Positions 52,820 to 63,252 of a DNA stretch of 64,000 bases are shown here, one piece after another (positions within the stretch are counted from its first letter, which is position 1; each line of letters starts with the position of its first letter). Position numbers and translations under genes: made by a program. This DNA comes from Acholoe squamosa (taxonomy: Eukaryota; Annelida; Polychaeta; Phyllodocida; Polynoidae). The notes below the pieces were generated by a model. The model made no database searches and was not told the origin of the DNA. It saw only the letters and a program-made list of their open reading frames with translations. Location: positions 8,168,174 through 8,232,173 of the forward strand of contig OX439045.1 in NCBI GenBank assembly GCA_949317995.1, given 5' to 3'.

Positions 52820-55705
52820 ATGGCGGAAAAGATGCTGTCTGAATCAAGTATGGAGGTGGATATGGAGGACCGTTCGGGAATGAGTCCGATTCATCCCGAA
52901 GAGGAAGCCGCTCTGGAGGATAGGGAAGCAGCAAACACGCTGGTTTGTCTGGATCTGAATACTAGTGGAGTGGGAACGTCGGAGATGCCTCCACCCCCCT
53001 CCCCAGCAAAATCCGCACATTCAGAATCAACTGAACCCATGATGGACCCCCCGGAAAATCATGGTAAGATTGACTATTCGTTGGGAAGCATCGCGTGGCG
53101 ATACGATCTTCATCGAGAAGGAGTATATCTGGAATCCGAAAACATCAAAACCGGAAAAGATTCCTGAGATGTGGAGGAACTTGATTAAGAAAGCAATCCC
53201 TGAAGATCTATCGATTCCGGACATATGGTTACTAAACTATATGGATTTTGCTACCGGTATGAGTGTGAACCAAGAGTTCTTCCGTACGGTGTCATGAGTT
53301 AAGGACAAGTGGGGCCGGGAACACCCGGAAGCCACTGTTGAATAGGATGCGTCCCTGTTCTGGTACGGGATGCAGCCATCACAGAACCCACCGAGCCCTG
53401 TTAAGATTGATTCAGGATCGGACCATATGGATGATGATGATGGAGGTGAAGCTGTGGGAGGGGCTACCGCTAAGCCTACCCGCAGGAGATCCTCCGTCTC
53501 ATCTGACACACTTTCTGAAACCGAGCTGCGAGCTGAAGACAGCCAGATTGAGAAAGAAGTCGTAAGAATGCAGTCAGAAGCTGAGGAGAAGTAAGAGCAA
53601 CATGAAGAAGTGTTAAGAAAACAAAGAGAACAGTTGACTGAAATAAGTACCGGGCTGAGTGCATCAGTAGAAGACACCAAAGCCTGGATGCAGGCCCGAG
53701 TAACTATGGAGGGCACTGTTAAGGAAAAAGAAGGTTGGAAGCAGAGTCTAAGTAAGAAGGCGAAAGCCCTAGTTAAGAAAAAGGAGAAGGAGGAGAGGGA
53801 GAAGCTTAAGAAGAAGGAAAAGATGGATAAGAAGGTGGAGGAGAAAGAAGCCGGAAACGGATTGCGGCAGCCACGAGTCCGAAGCCAACTGGCGCTATTC
53901 CGAAGACTGCTGTCGTTCCGAAACCTGTGGCTTCCGGCTCACAGGATACCGCAGAGTCAGATACGTGGGATTGGTCTACGGACATAGACCATCCCGAGTT
54001 GTATGATGACGAGGAAGCACCCACCCTCGATGAGAAGAAAATCTGGAACAATGTCAGGAGTGGGTTCATGCACATGATTCCCAAATCTCTGGAGGAGTGT
54101 AAGCGAAACACTCGTTATTATAGCTGCCCTCCGTTCATTAACATGGATGGGGAGCAGGATGATGAAGAGTGGATGAGGTACACTAGTCAGGACTGGAATC
54201 CGAACTATTTTTATGTGAACTGGGTCGAACAGACTATCGACAACCGGAATAAGGAGTATTACGATTTCGATGCCTACTGTAAGATCAAGTGGGCCATCGA
54301 TAGTTGGGATAAGGATACCAATACCACCTGTCCGTTTATTATCTGTGCTAGGGGAAGCGATGAACCCGAAAAGTTCAACTCCCATATGAGATTCATCCGT
54401 CACATTGTTGAGGAACACCCATGTGTTATATGAATAAAGGTAGGAACAGCGCCATCTGTTCGGGACTAACCACGTTCCGAAAGAGCGAGCTGGTCCGACA
54501 TCTGAAGGATGAACACCAGGTCGGTGTGAAATCAGCTCTGAAGGCAGCCTTAGATCTGCACAAACTTCTGATTGATAAGTGGGACTCCTGGAAGAAAACC
54601 AACTTCCGGAGTCTGAATTCCAAAGTCAGTAGATTGTGCGAAGTTGAAACGCACGTCAACTCCAAACTGGAGGCGGCGTTTCAGCTGAACTACACTCCGG
54701 GAAGGTTAAGAATCACTAATGAACAGTTCGGAGAAATGAGGGAGTACCGGGGCGACAGCGCCTACCGGGATTCCAGTAAGGCCACATCCGCAAAACGTAT
54801 GAAGCCACAGCTGGGTAAGATCTCATTCCGTGGGATCCAACGCCCGGCACCTGACCGTAGGGATCGCAGTCTGGAAGCATCGTCTCATCTGTCTACATTG
54901 AGAGGCGCTGCCCCACCTGTGTTCGATGTGAATAAGGACAAAGATAAGGACTTTGGGACCATCCGGACCTGAGAGTCAGACCCTTAACCAACAGGGTAGG
55001 GAACGGCCCACTGGTATCAGAAGGGGAACACCCAAGTCTGCATCATCTGGAAACCGAACTGTCGGAAACTGGGCTAAGCCAGCCCCACCACCCGTCGGAA
55101 ATGGCAGGGGTGTCACAATCTCCACTCCCCATGGAGACGTGACGACCTCTTCTGTAGCATCTGGAAGTCTGTCTGAAAACCCCAGACGTCAGAAACACTC
55201 TGAATCCTCAGAACATTCCGAATGCGAACCACTGCCAACCCGGAGTTCGTATATTCAGAACCCAGTCAATTATGACATTGTGGACATCTCTCTGGAAAGC
55301 TTTCAGTTTCAAAAGAGCTGCATGATTGACTGGCAGAAACGCCATCATGCACTATCCGTAGAATACCTGCAAGACGTTGTAGGTTCGGTAATGCATATGA
55401 CTGAAGCAATCCAATCTCTGGAAATAAGTCGGATCGAATCAGAACGAGATGTTGAGCATAAGGAGAAAATGAAACAATTGGAAGCCCAGGAGGCACGTCA
55501 GAAGAAAGCAGCTGAATTCTGGACTGTTGAGGTTGCTAAGGCCAGGAGCGAAGTGGATTTCCTGAATCAGAAATTTTTTGAAGCTTTCGGAAAGAGACTG
55601 TCTGATTGGGATGGCACTCGCCGTGAGGCCAAAGAATTGATTGATGAACAGATTGCTACGTATGGGTTAGAACCAGAAAAACCCAAAGATTCCGGAGGCA
55701 AATAA
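52820..55705 (+). other. Extra 3' region of the Gypsy element: zinc-finger and coiled-coil coding character
   Basis: About 2.9 kb between pol and the 3' LTR keeps strong coding character on the plus strand but contains some interruptions. Parts: an acidic start (MAEKMLSESSMEVD) at 52820; a Lys/Glu-rich helical stretch near 53600-53850; a Trp/Tyr-rich block (54100-54300) followed by paired C2H2-like spacings (CPFIICARG ... HIVEEH, then CSGLTTFRKSELVRHLKDEH) at about 54330-54520; a Ser/Pro-rich linker; and a long heptad-rich coiled coil at about 55310-55620. There is no signal peptide, transmembrane segment or envelope-like feature. Function is unknown; a nucleic-acid-binding or structural accessory protein is my inference. 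Confidence 0.65.
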
Positions 55706-56762
55706 GATGGATAAGATTAATCTGTAAAACTTTTTTTTAATATGTTTAACATGAATCTGAATAGTATGATGAGTGCTGACACCTGGAATGGATACAAGAA
55801 CTGGTAGCAGATGATTACGATACGTGGACTCCACTATGAAACAGTTCAATACGACCGGAATGGACATTCCAGACCCTAGGAGATGGACGATCCTGTACTC
55901 AGACTCTGAAAGGTCCCGAGAGGCCCTGAGCTAGTACCGCTACACAACTATATTGAGATGATGGGACGGCCATGAATACGGAAAACTCCAAGGGTGATAT
56001 GAAAACTACGATTATTACTTAATTCTATATGTTTGTACAGTTTCCTGCTACACTGGTAGGTTACTATTTAACTAAAACTACATATATCTGGCAATTGTTA
56101 AGACCAGATCGTTATCACCACTACGTGTTCAAGGTTGTATATGTTTTTTCCGGTGCTATAAATGTATAAAACTATTTAAAATGTTATTTATATTATTCAT
56201 ATATCATACTTACCAAGGTATCCTAGGTTAATCGTAGAATATATGTACCCTAACTAGAGTCTGTATTGTAAATATAACTATCAGGTTCATAGTAAAAATT
56301 TTTTTTTTCCATTCCGAACCTAAAGGTTATATATGTTATTTATATCATCCCGTATGGGTTCAACCCTAAATATGGTATCTACTTATTAATCTAGTTCGGA
56401 TAGTCAAATAATACTCCAGGTTAACATGGTATATATGGAAGCAGTTGTATATAGTCTTCCATTTCTTACTGTATAAACTATGATGATTAACACCTTAAAC
56501 TTTATATGTACTGTGTAGATAATAACACTTAAACAAACATCTGATTAGATGTATTTATTACACTTATAACGTACATACTATGGTGTGAATGTGTTTATAT
56601 AACCATATCAATACTCATCATATTTCCATGTTTATACTTTAATGTAGAGTGAGACAACCTGTAAGCCAGCCGTGCGCCCTTTATAATATATTGTTGTTGT
56701 AAATACTATAACTTAGTTTCTACCCGTTGTGTAACACCTTGTTATAGTCTTGGTGGGGGTAG
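55706..56762 (+). other. 3' untranslated region of the Gypsy element
   Basis: AT-rich, with many TATATGT phrases and no coding character, ending in the purine tract GGTGGGGGTAG immediately before the 3' LTR. Confidence 0.6.
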
Positions 56763-57180
56763 TGTAGGGGCACGGTTTAGTAGTAGTGTTTATGGCTTAC
56801 GGGTTGCCTAGGTTCCGAGTGGAGCGGCCTTTCGGGTTGAGAGCCTGGTACGCCTGGCGGGCGGTGGCAGCACCACCCTCCGGGCTGCATGGGTTAAACA
56901 CGAGAGGTCGCCACCCAACCCCTGTGGCTATATAATAGCCGGGTCGGAACCTAGGACGAGGAGAATCCTCCCGGATTCCATAAGAATAACATCAGAACGT
57001 ACTGACTCCGAGACCTTACCTGGTAGTCATAAATCCGAGCTTTCCAAACAGCCTCTTAACCATACGGAATCTATTTAGCTCCCTGTGACTTAGGATACTG
57101 AATAAAGACTTGTTGCCTTTTGAAACCGGATATCCTCGTATTCGTGATCCTTTCCGAACCATCGACAGTCATACATTACA
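56763..57180 (+). repeat. 3' LTR of the Gypsy element
   Basis: 418 bp, nearly identical to the 5' LTR apart from two short extra segments. It is followed by GAAC, the target duplication. Confidence 0.93.
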
Positions 57181-59271
57181 GAACAAAGATTTTCAGCCTG
57201 TCCCAAAATTGCTGATGTAGTTTTCTCTCTGTTGCTTATTGATCTGTTTGGTCTGGGGGACCATATACTCCATTATGTATTTCTGCCATCTTCGGGGAAT
57301 TAAATTATTAAAGATGGCTGCCAAAATTCTAAGAAAATCTTGAATATTGCATATCTCCACTTCTATTAATCTTAGAAGCACAAATAATAGGTCAAAAAGT
57401 ATGTTTCTGGGGTCAGGGAATGCAATCAGACCATTTAGAACAATGTATGTGGCAGCCATTTTGAATTGCTGATAAATCGTAAGCCTTTTACATACCGAAA
57501 AGGAGGGTAAGAATGCATTCTAAATCCAGAATTTCAAGTTCCCACCAGAAAGTCACTATCGGCTCATAACATGACCAGACATTAATATAGGTCCTGAACA
57601 CACCTTTAAAATCTATATTGTTCCAATAATCTACTTAAAACCATGTATGTGGCAGCCATTTTGAATTATTGATATGTCTGTACCTTTTACATACCGAAAA
57701 GGAGGGTAAGAAATCTAATCCAAAATGTTTAGTTCCCATCAGAAAGTCACTATGGGCTCATCACATGGTCATACACATTAATATGGGGCTGATGACACCT
57801 TTGAAATTCATATTGTTGCAATTTGGATATGAGCTACTCTGGGGAAAGGGGGTTGGCTGTGCTAAAGTGTCGGTTTTGTTAGCATTTCCTCCTATATAAT
57901 CTGGAGCATATATCTACTGCTATTAGAAAGTCATGGGTCCATGAAGGTCATTAGACACTTTCATACAGGATATAAAGACACAAATTAAAGCTGTCTTGTC
58001 ATCATTATAGGGTTAGAATTCACTTTTGGGAGGGAGAGTGTGGCTGGGCTAAGGTATTGATAAATCATGTATTTTGCATGTATTTGCCCCATTACAATGT
58101 GGTGCTTATACTACAATAATACACAAAGGGAATCAGATTATGTAGTGTATCCTCAGGAATGGATCGAGAAGGGGTTAACTAGAGGGGGGTATAGCCAGGA
58201 AAATTTGGTGGTGGTGGGGGGGGGGCGGCAGGTTCCTGTAAAACATTTCCTATAGATAAACATCATAGATATCATATAGCACAACATGATAATGGAGGTA
58301 ATACATGCAAAGTAGGTAATTTATTGGTACCGGTATTTAAGCCAAGCACCGGTATTTAAGCCAAGCCAACTCCCTCCCCGGGGTACATTACACCCCTATA
58401 ATAATGATAAGATTGTCTCTTTGTGTCCAATATGATTGTTTTTGATGGTTTTCATGAACCCATGATGACGTTCTAATAGCAGTGCATGTTCTTTACCTGT
58501 ACTTTAGCACAGCCAACCTCCTCCCCAGAGTAGATTATATCCCTATAAGTGGAACTATATGGATTTTAAAGATGTCTTCAGGACCCATAATAATGTGTCT
58601 GGCCATGCTATGAGCCCATAGTGACTTTCTGATGGGAACTTGAAATTTGGGATTTCTAACCCTCCTTTTCAGTATGTAAAAGGCTTATTATTTATTAACA
58701 ATTCAAAATGGCTGCCACATACATTGTTCTAAGTGGTCTGATTGCATCCCCTGGCCCCAGAAACATACTTTCTGATATTTATTTGTGTCTCTAAGATGAA
58801 TAGAAGTGGAGATATGCAATATTCAAGATTTTCGCATAGTTTTGGCAGCCATCTTGAATAACTCAATTCCCCCGAAGATGGTAGAAATATATCATGCAGG
58901 ATATGGTCAATCAGACCCAATAGATCAATAAACAACAGAGAAAAAACTACATCAGCGAATTTTGGGTGAGGTTGGAAATCATTGTTCTGATGCCAGACTA
59001 ACAAGCTATCTCCGTTATTGTCAGTGACATTCCTGTTGCAGGCTGTATCTCATCAGAAACTTAAGATGCTGCTCCCAATATCTTAGAGGTATCACCAATG
59101 CATGCTCTGATGTTATCATTATATATTATATTGATTTGATAGTGCCTTAACATTGGTTTTTACCTTCAAAGGATGACACCTATGAACATTGAGGTGGGTC
59201 CTAGTTATTGAAAAAACACACCAACGTTTTACAGCAGAAATCCCCCTTGGCTCCCTGGGTAGAGTCTCGAC

Positions 59272-59317
59272 GCAGCATCATACAGACTGACCTGGTGGTC
59301 TGTCTGTATGATGCTGC
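59272..59317. repeat. 16-bp-arm inverted repeat
   Basis: GCAGCATCATACAGAC and GTCTGTATGATGCTGC are perfect complements around a 14-base spacer, at the outer edge of the foldback's right arm. Confidence 0.9.
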
Positions 59318-59622
59318 CACCTGGTGTTGGATAGTGGTAATATTGCAAATAACTAGTCAATGCTGCTTTGCATCTTGCATGATTTTGAGGCTGAGCTGGG
59401 CAGCCTAAATGTCTAGCATTGTAATTTGGGGTCCTTGGACATGTACCAATCATATAAACATTGTCAGGTTTACTCTTCAACATACTGAAAAGTGTCTGGG
59501 CCCAAGGACTAAAGGCTGTAAAAATGACCCGCAGGATCTGTACAAATCAGTTTTACAGTGATCACTTTACAAAATACAGCAGAATTTATTGACAATGCTG
59601 GTTAATCACACAGAATGTAGAG
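59318..59622. other. Intergenic DNA
   Basis: No gene or repeat recognised. Confidence 0.4.
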
Positions 59623-60367
59623 TACCATAAATCTTCGCATATAAGATGTGGCTTACACACCAGAACTATATAATATGCGTCCAATAGGTTTTACCACAAC
59701 TTAGGGTGCACCCTATAGGCCAGGATTTTCCACTATAGAACAGTACTAAAATCACCAGAATTTGACCCTAGGTGTGTCCTATTGCCTTCAGTTTAGCTCA
59801 GGGTGCGTCCTATACACAAGGGGCATCCTATACACAAGGGGCATCCTATACACAAGGGTGTCCTATACACGAGGGCGTCCTATACACGAGGGCATCCTAT
59901 ACACGAGGGGCATCCTATACACGAGGGGCATCCTATACACGAGGGGCGTCCTATACACGAGGGGCGTCTTATACACAAGGGGCGTCTTATACACGAGGGG
60001 CGTCCTATACACGAGGGACGTCCTATACACGAGGGCATCCTATACACAAGGGGCATCCTATACATGAGGGGCATCCTATACACGAGGGGCGTCTTATACA
60101 CGAGGGGCGTCCTATACATGAGGGGCATCCTATACATGAGGGGGGTCCTATACACGAGGGGCTTCCTATATACTCAATTATTTATGGTAAATACCGTAGT
60201 GGCCCATGTAAGGGGCATCCTATACACAAGGGCGTCCTATACACGAGGGGCGTCCTATACACGAGGGGCGTCCTATACATGAGGGGCGTCCTATACACGA
60301 GGGCATCCTATACACGAGGGGCATCCTATACACAAGGGGCTTCCTATATACTCAATTATTTATGGTA
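59623..60367 (+). repeat. Minisatellite of 17-18-bp units inside a MITE-like frame
   Basis: About 30 units of GGGGCATCCTATACACGA type fill 59800-60330. The block is bounded by TACCATAAATCTTCGCATAT (59623) and ATTTATGGTA (60367), and the phrase CTTCCTATATACTCAATTAT plus TTATGGTAAATACCGTAGTG occurs twice (60163 and 60342), 179 bases apart. It looks like a family IV-type element whose subterminal phrase has been amplified. The long overlapping frames here are repeat artefacts. Confidence 0.85.
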
Positions 60368-60469
60368 AATACCGTAGTGGCCCATGTAAGCACCTGGTTA
60401 CTCAGAAGATCCGGAACGTCTGTAATCTTTGCCCTTATTGGAGACAGGCCAAGTATCAAGCTGGCCCTA

Positions 60470-60665
60470 ACTTTACCAGTAGCTTGAGTCCTCGCTGGCA
60501 CTTGGGGATGCTGGGTAAAAGTAGTTTTGCCAGCTGGTTGCTGTAATGCTTATTGGTAGGCAGGTACCTCGCATAGTAATCTCTCCCAGAAAATGGGGAC
60601 CATCATGCCTAAAAGCGAGAGAGGTATCCCCTAGGATTCCGACCAGGCAAGAATGAACTGTTACA
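60470..60665 (+). repeat. Dispersed ~190-bp repeat, copy 2
   Basis: Direct copy of 34945-35140, with GGTAGGCAGGTACCTCGCAT and GAGAGAGGTATCCCCTAG. Confidence 0.7.
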
Positions 60666-60925
60666 TGAGTAGTTCACATTTGCTGTTACACAATGCCACA
60701 TACATCCTGCCTTGTTGTTTGTCAAGTTCACAAAGTCATTCTGATCCATATCGTTCCCATAGGCAGTCAGAGATGGTGATTGTAGTCAGTATATCCTAGT
60801 TGCTTCTTGCACTTGAGTAAAATCATTGAAACCAGTCCAAAAGGACAAAAAAAAAAAGCAACAACAAAAAAACAGGGTAAAGCAGCACAATATCAATCAT
60901 AGGTCTATTACTACTACTAATTCCT

Positions 60926-60931
60926 TTTATT
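60926..60931 (-). terminator. Likely AATAAA polyadenylation signal of the Ly6-like gene
   Basis: AATAAA on the minus strand, about 60 bases past the stop at 60991. Confidence 0.45.
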
Positions 60932-60990
60932 ACAAACCACTTAAAGACCTTAACAACCTAGACTTGAGCAAACGAGCCCCTCCATAAACA

Positions 60991-62298
60991 TCATGAATAA
61001 AGTTCATAATAAAACCTCTGTGGTAGAGTAAACCACAGTGACAGAAAAACCAAGATGGCTGCCGTGTATTGATTCAATGTGGAATAAGGTGCAGTGTTAC
61101 ACATGTCTCTGTCGGCACAGCAGTACTGGCGCATACAACCCGGGTTTTCCACCTTGTCGTTCGTACAGTTTAGAAAATCATTCCTCTCGACACAGGTCCC
61201 GGAGGAACAGCTTCGCGTTGTAGATTCCAGGATGACATTTGTCTTTGCGGCCTTCACCCTATAAAAGACTTTCTGTAAAATACAAATGCACGATAGTAAA
61301 AACAAATAAACATGGGAGCAAACTTCATGAAAAAGGAACACAAAAGGTGCAATCAGGAATGTGGGTTACTGAATACTGAATGTTACACTCAAAACCTGGA
61401 AGATCTGAAACTAGTCAATAGTGACGACTTTAGGTCCTCAGATTGACAATACCTAAAACAACTACGGTAGGTGGTAAAAATGACGACTTTAGGTCATCAT
61501 CCTGACGACTTAGGTTGTCAGTATGAGAATACTGACAATACAGAGTCGTCATCCTGAAGAAATGTTCTAATTCATCGAAACCATGTGTTTATTGGGCATT
61601 TTGATGAAATGATCAACAGCAATATATTTGGAAGATGTTACATGGGTTGCATATGGCTTACACACACAATGACTGTATTTAGAAACTGCAAAAATGAAGA
61701 AATATAGATTTGAAGTCTTGTGCAATCTTCTGTCATAAGGTTTAACACTTTAATGGCCGATAACACATTAATGCAATCCTTCAAGATTTAAGTAGACATA
61801 CAACATTAGTGTCATGTAGACTTGTCCCTAGCACAATATATAAAGACCAGCAGGGTGTTGCACGTATGCTAAATAGAGCTGGGAATTTGTTCCCTCTTTT
61901 AAAAAGAAGCTTAAATTACGCTCAGACTCACCATATAAGTCTGAAAAGGCACCTGCCTTGCTTGAAAATAGTGTGTGCTGTACTATGAGGTACCTAGTTT
62001 TGTCACACACTCTTTCAAGTGCTTTCGTTTTGACCACTAAATTGTGTGCAACACACAAAAAAAAGGTTAGACTACAAAGAAAGAGACTGTTGCAGGTGAG
62101 GCATTTCTTAGGCAAAACTACCTTTTCCCATAGGAGCAACACCCTCCAAGGTAGAGTGCCACAGAGAGCTGATGTAGGTACTTACCGAACATGATGTGCC
62201 ATCCTGACAAATTTTTGGTTTTGCATTCTCAAGTAGCGCTGGGTCCTGGTGACAGTCATCTCCAATACATTGCCAGCACTGCAGGCCGGCTACCAGCG
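60991..62298 (-). CDS. Ly6/uPAR three-finger protein, last two coding exons (5' end missing)
   Basis: Exon 62298-62186 has a CCAACAG acceptor and a GTAAGT donor. It reads LVAGLQCWQCIGDDCHQDPA ... ICQDGTSCS: the end of a signal peptide, then the LxCxxC start typical of Ly6 domains. The last exon 61272-60991 (TTTTACAG acceptor) reads KVFYRVKAAKTNV ... SCSSGTCVERNDFLNC ... GCMRQYCCADRDMCNT, ending in the family's CC-x-x-D-x-C-N box. The phases agree (1 in, 0 between). Twelve cysteines are present, against the usual eight to ten. After the domain, TAAILVFLSLWFTL is a C-terminal hydrophobic tail fitting a GPI-anchor signal, so the product should be a small surface protein. The signal-peptide exon is not seen to the right. 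Repeated copies of the exon's 5' edge lie immediately upstream. Confidence 0.85.
61420..61560. repeat. Clustered GACGACTTTAGGTC phrases in the Ly6 intron
   Basis: TGACGACTTTAGGTC occurs twice directly (61421 and 61481), then inverted partial copies (GACGACTTAGGTTGTC, GAGTCGTCATCCTG) follow. Confidence 0.65.
62075..62150 (-). repeat. Dispersed repeat with GGGAAAAGGTAGTTTTG (copy 2)
   Basis: Reverse-strand counterpart of 34262-34345. It lies in the Ly6 intron. Confidence 0.55.
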
Positions 62299-62329
62299 CT
62301 GTTGGAATATAAAATAGAAGCTATGTTAA

Positions 62330-62695
62330 CAGGTATACTAACCACTGATACACTTCCAGCCAGCTCATAGCTGCCAGAACATAGATATTATTTCACAATC
62401 ACTGATACACTGCCATCACTGAAGAAAGGCTACCAGTGCTGTGAGAATATGATATATAATATTGCATACAAGTACTATCATCGCCGATACACTGCCAGCA
62501 CTGCAAGCCAGCCAGCAGCGCTGCCAGAGTATAACAAATGATATTGTATACAAGGATTGCAATAACCGATACACCCGTAAACACTGCAGGCTGGCTACCA
62601 CTTAATTACCAGCACTGTTCGAATATAACATAGAAATTATATAAAAGTACCAAAATCGCTAACACACTGCCAGCACTGCAAGCTGGCTACCCACA
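62330..62695 (-). repeat. About five degenerate copies of the Ly6 exon's 5' edge
   Basis: The phrase CGATACACTGCCAGCACTGC and its AGCGCTG-TTGGAATATAA flank (acceptor plus LxxGLQCWQCIGDD codons on the minus strand) recurs at about 62340, 62400, 62485, 62570 and 62655 with 70-90-base spacing and drift. The copy at 62485-62540 still reads LLAGLQCWQCIGDDS. Confidence 0.75.
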
Positions 62696-62699
62696 CTTT

Positions 62700-62994
62700 T
62701 AACAACAATTGGTCGGATTTTGGTCAGATTTTAATTGGATTTGAGAGAGATGATGGATGGAATTTCATGATTTTTTTTTTATGCTGGATTCCCGATGCAT
62801 TTCCCCACAATGCCAGCAACATTTTATTTTTTTAAATTTGACCGGAAGTTGCTGAAAATGCATCAGTAAGATAACCGATTTGCTCTGGATTCAAAATCAG
62901 GAGTAACTCAGCTTTGGTGGAACAGACGCTTTAGAATGAATGGCTGAAGGTAAGAACTACTCACACGCTATGACAACTCCTTCTTACCGGTATG
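62700..62994. other. Intergenic or intron DNA
   Basis: Nothing recognised. Confidence 0.35.
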
Positions 62995-63184
62995 GCCCGT
63001 TTAAGTGCTGGGGTCTCAAATAAGCGCCTGTCTTGAATAAGCGCCAGGGTTACAGGGGTATTGAAATGCATCTTAAGCACTGAAAACAGTATTCAAATAA
63101 GCGCCTGTCTCAAATAAGGGCCAGGGGTACAGAGGTATTGAGATTGATAAACGCCCGGGCGCTTAAACAAGTCACTACTGTATA
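62995..63184. mobile_element. MITE family II, copy 3 (degraded ends)
   Basis: TACCGGTATGGCCCGTTTAA start, two GCGCCTGTCT(C/T)(A/G)AATAAG phrases, and a GGGCGCTTAAACAAG end. Confidence 0.65.
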
Positions 63185-63252
63185 CCATGGCCTCTATCGT
63201 TATCAATACCATGAACCTGGAGCCATCTACTGAAGGGCAGATATTGCAGGGG

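Larger units (their letters stand above)
46806..57180 (+). mobile_element. Ty3/Gypsy LTR retrotransposon, complete at both ends, coding region broken
   Basis: LTRs at 46806-47195 and 56763-57180 start TGTAGGGG and end TTACA. GAAC stands on both sides as a 4-bp target duplication. The primer-binding site TGGTGCCGTGACCAG is at 47197-47211, and a purine tract (GGTGGGGGTAG) precedes the 3' LTR. Parts in order: a short gag remnant with a CCHC knuckle, protease, RT, RNase H, integrase, a basic C-terminal tail, then an extra zinc-finger/coiled-coil region. The LTRs are very similar apart from two small length differences and scattered changes, so the insertion is fairly young, yet the coding region carries roughly half a dozen or more interruptions. 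It inserted into the foldback element. Confidence 0.93.
46320..59285. mobile_element. Long foldback element split by the Gypsy insertion
   Basis: The left arm is 46335-46805 plus 57181-58110. The right arm is about 58265-59285, inverted. The outer ends CCCAGGGAGCCAAAGCCCC and GGGGGATTTCTGCTG pair, as do TAACTAGGACC at 46416 and GGTCCTAGTTA near 59200, the GGCAGCCATTTTGAATT tracts, and CTACTCTGGGGA near the centre. A ~200-bp tandem duplication (57435-57850) lengthens the left arm. Without the 10.4-kb insertion the element is about 2.6 kb with a ~150-base centre. No transposase. Confidence 0.8.

Noticed and set aside
59762-60368. Long overlapping frames (up to 198 codons) with SYTRGA or GHPIHE cycles
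   Set aside because: They are translations of the 17-18-bp minisatellite in all frames.
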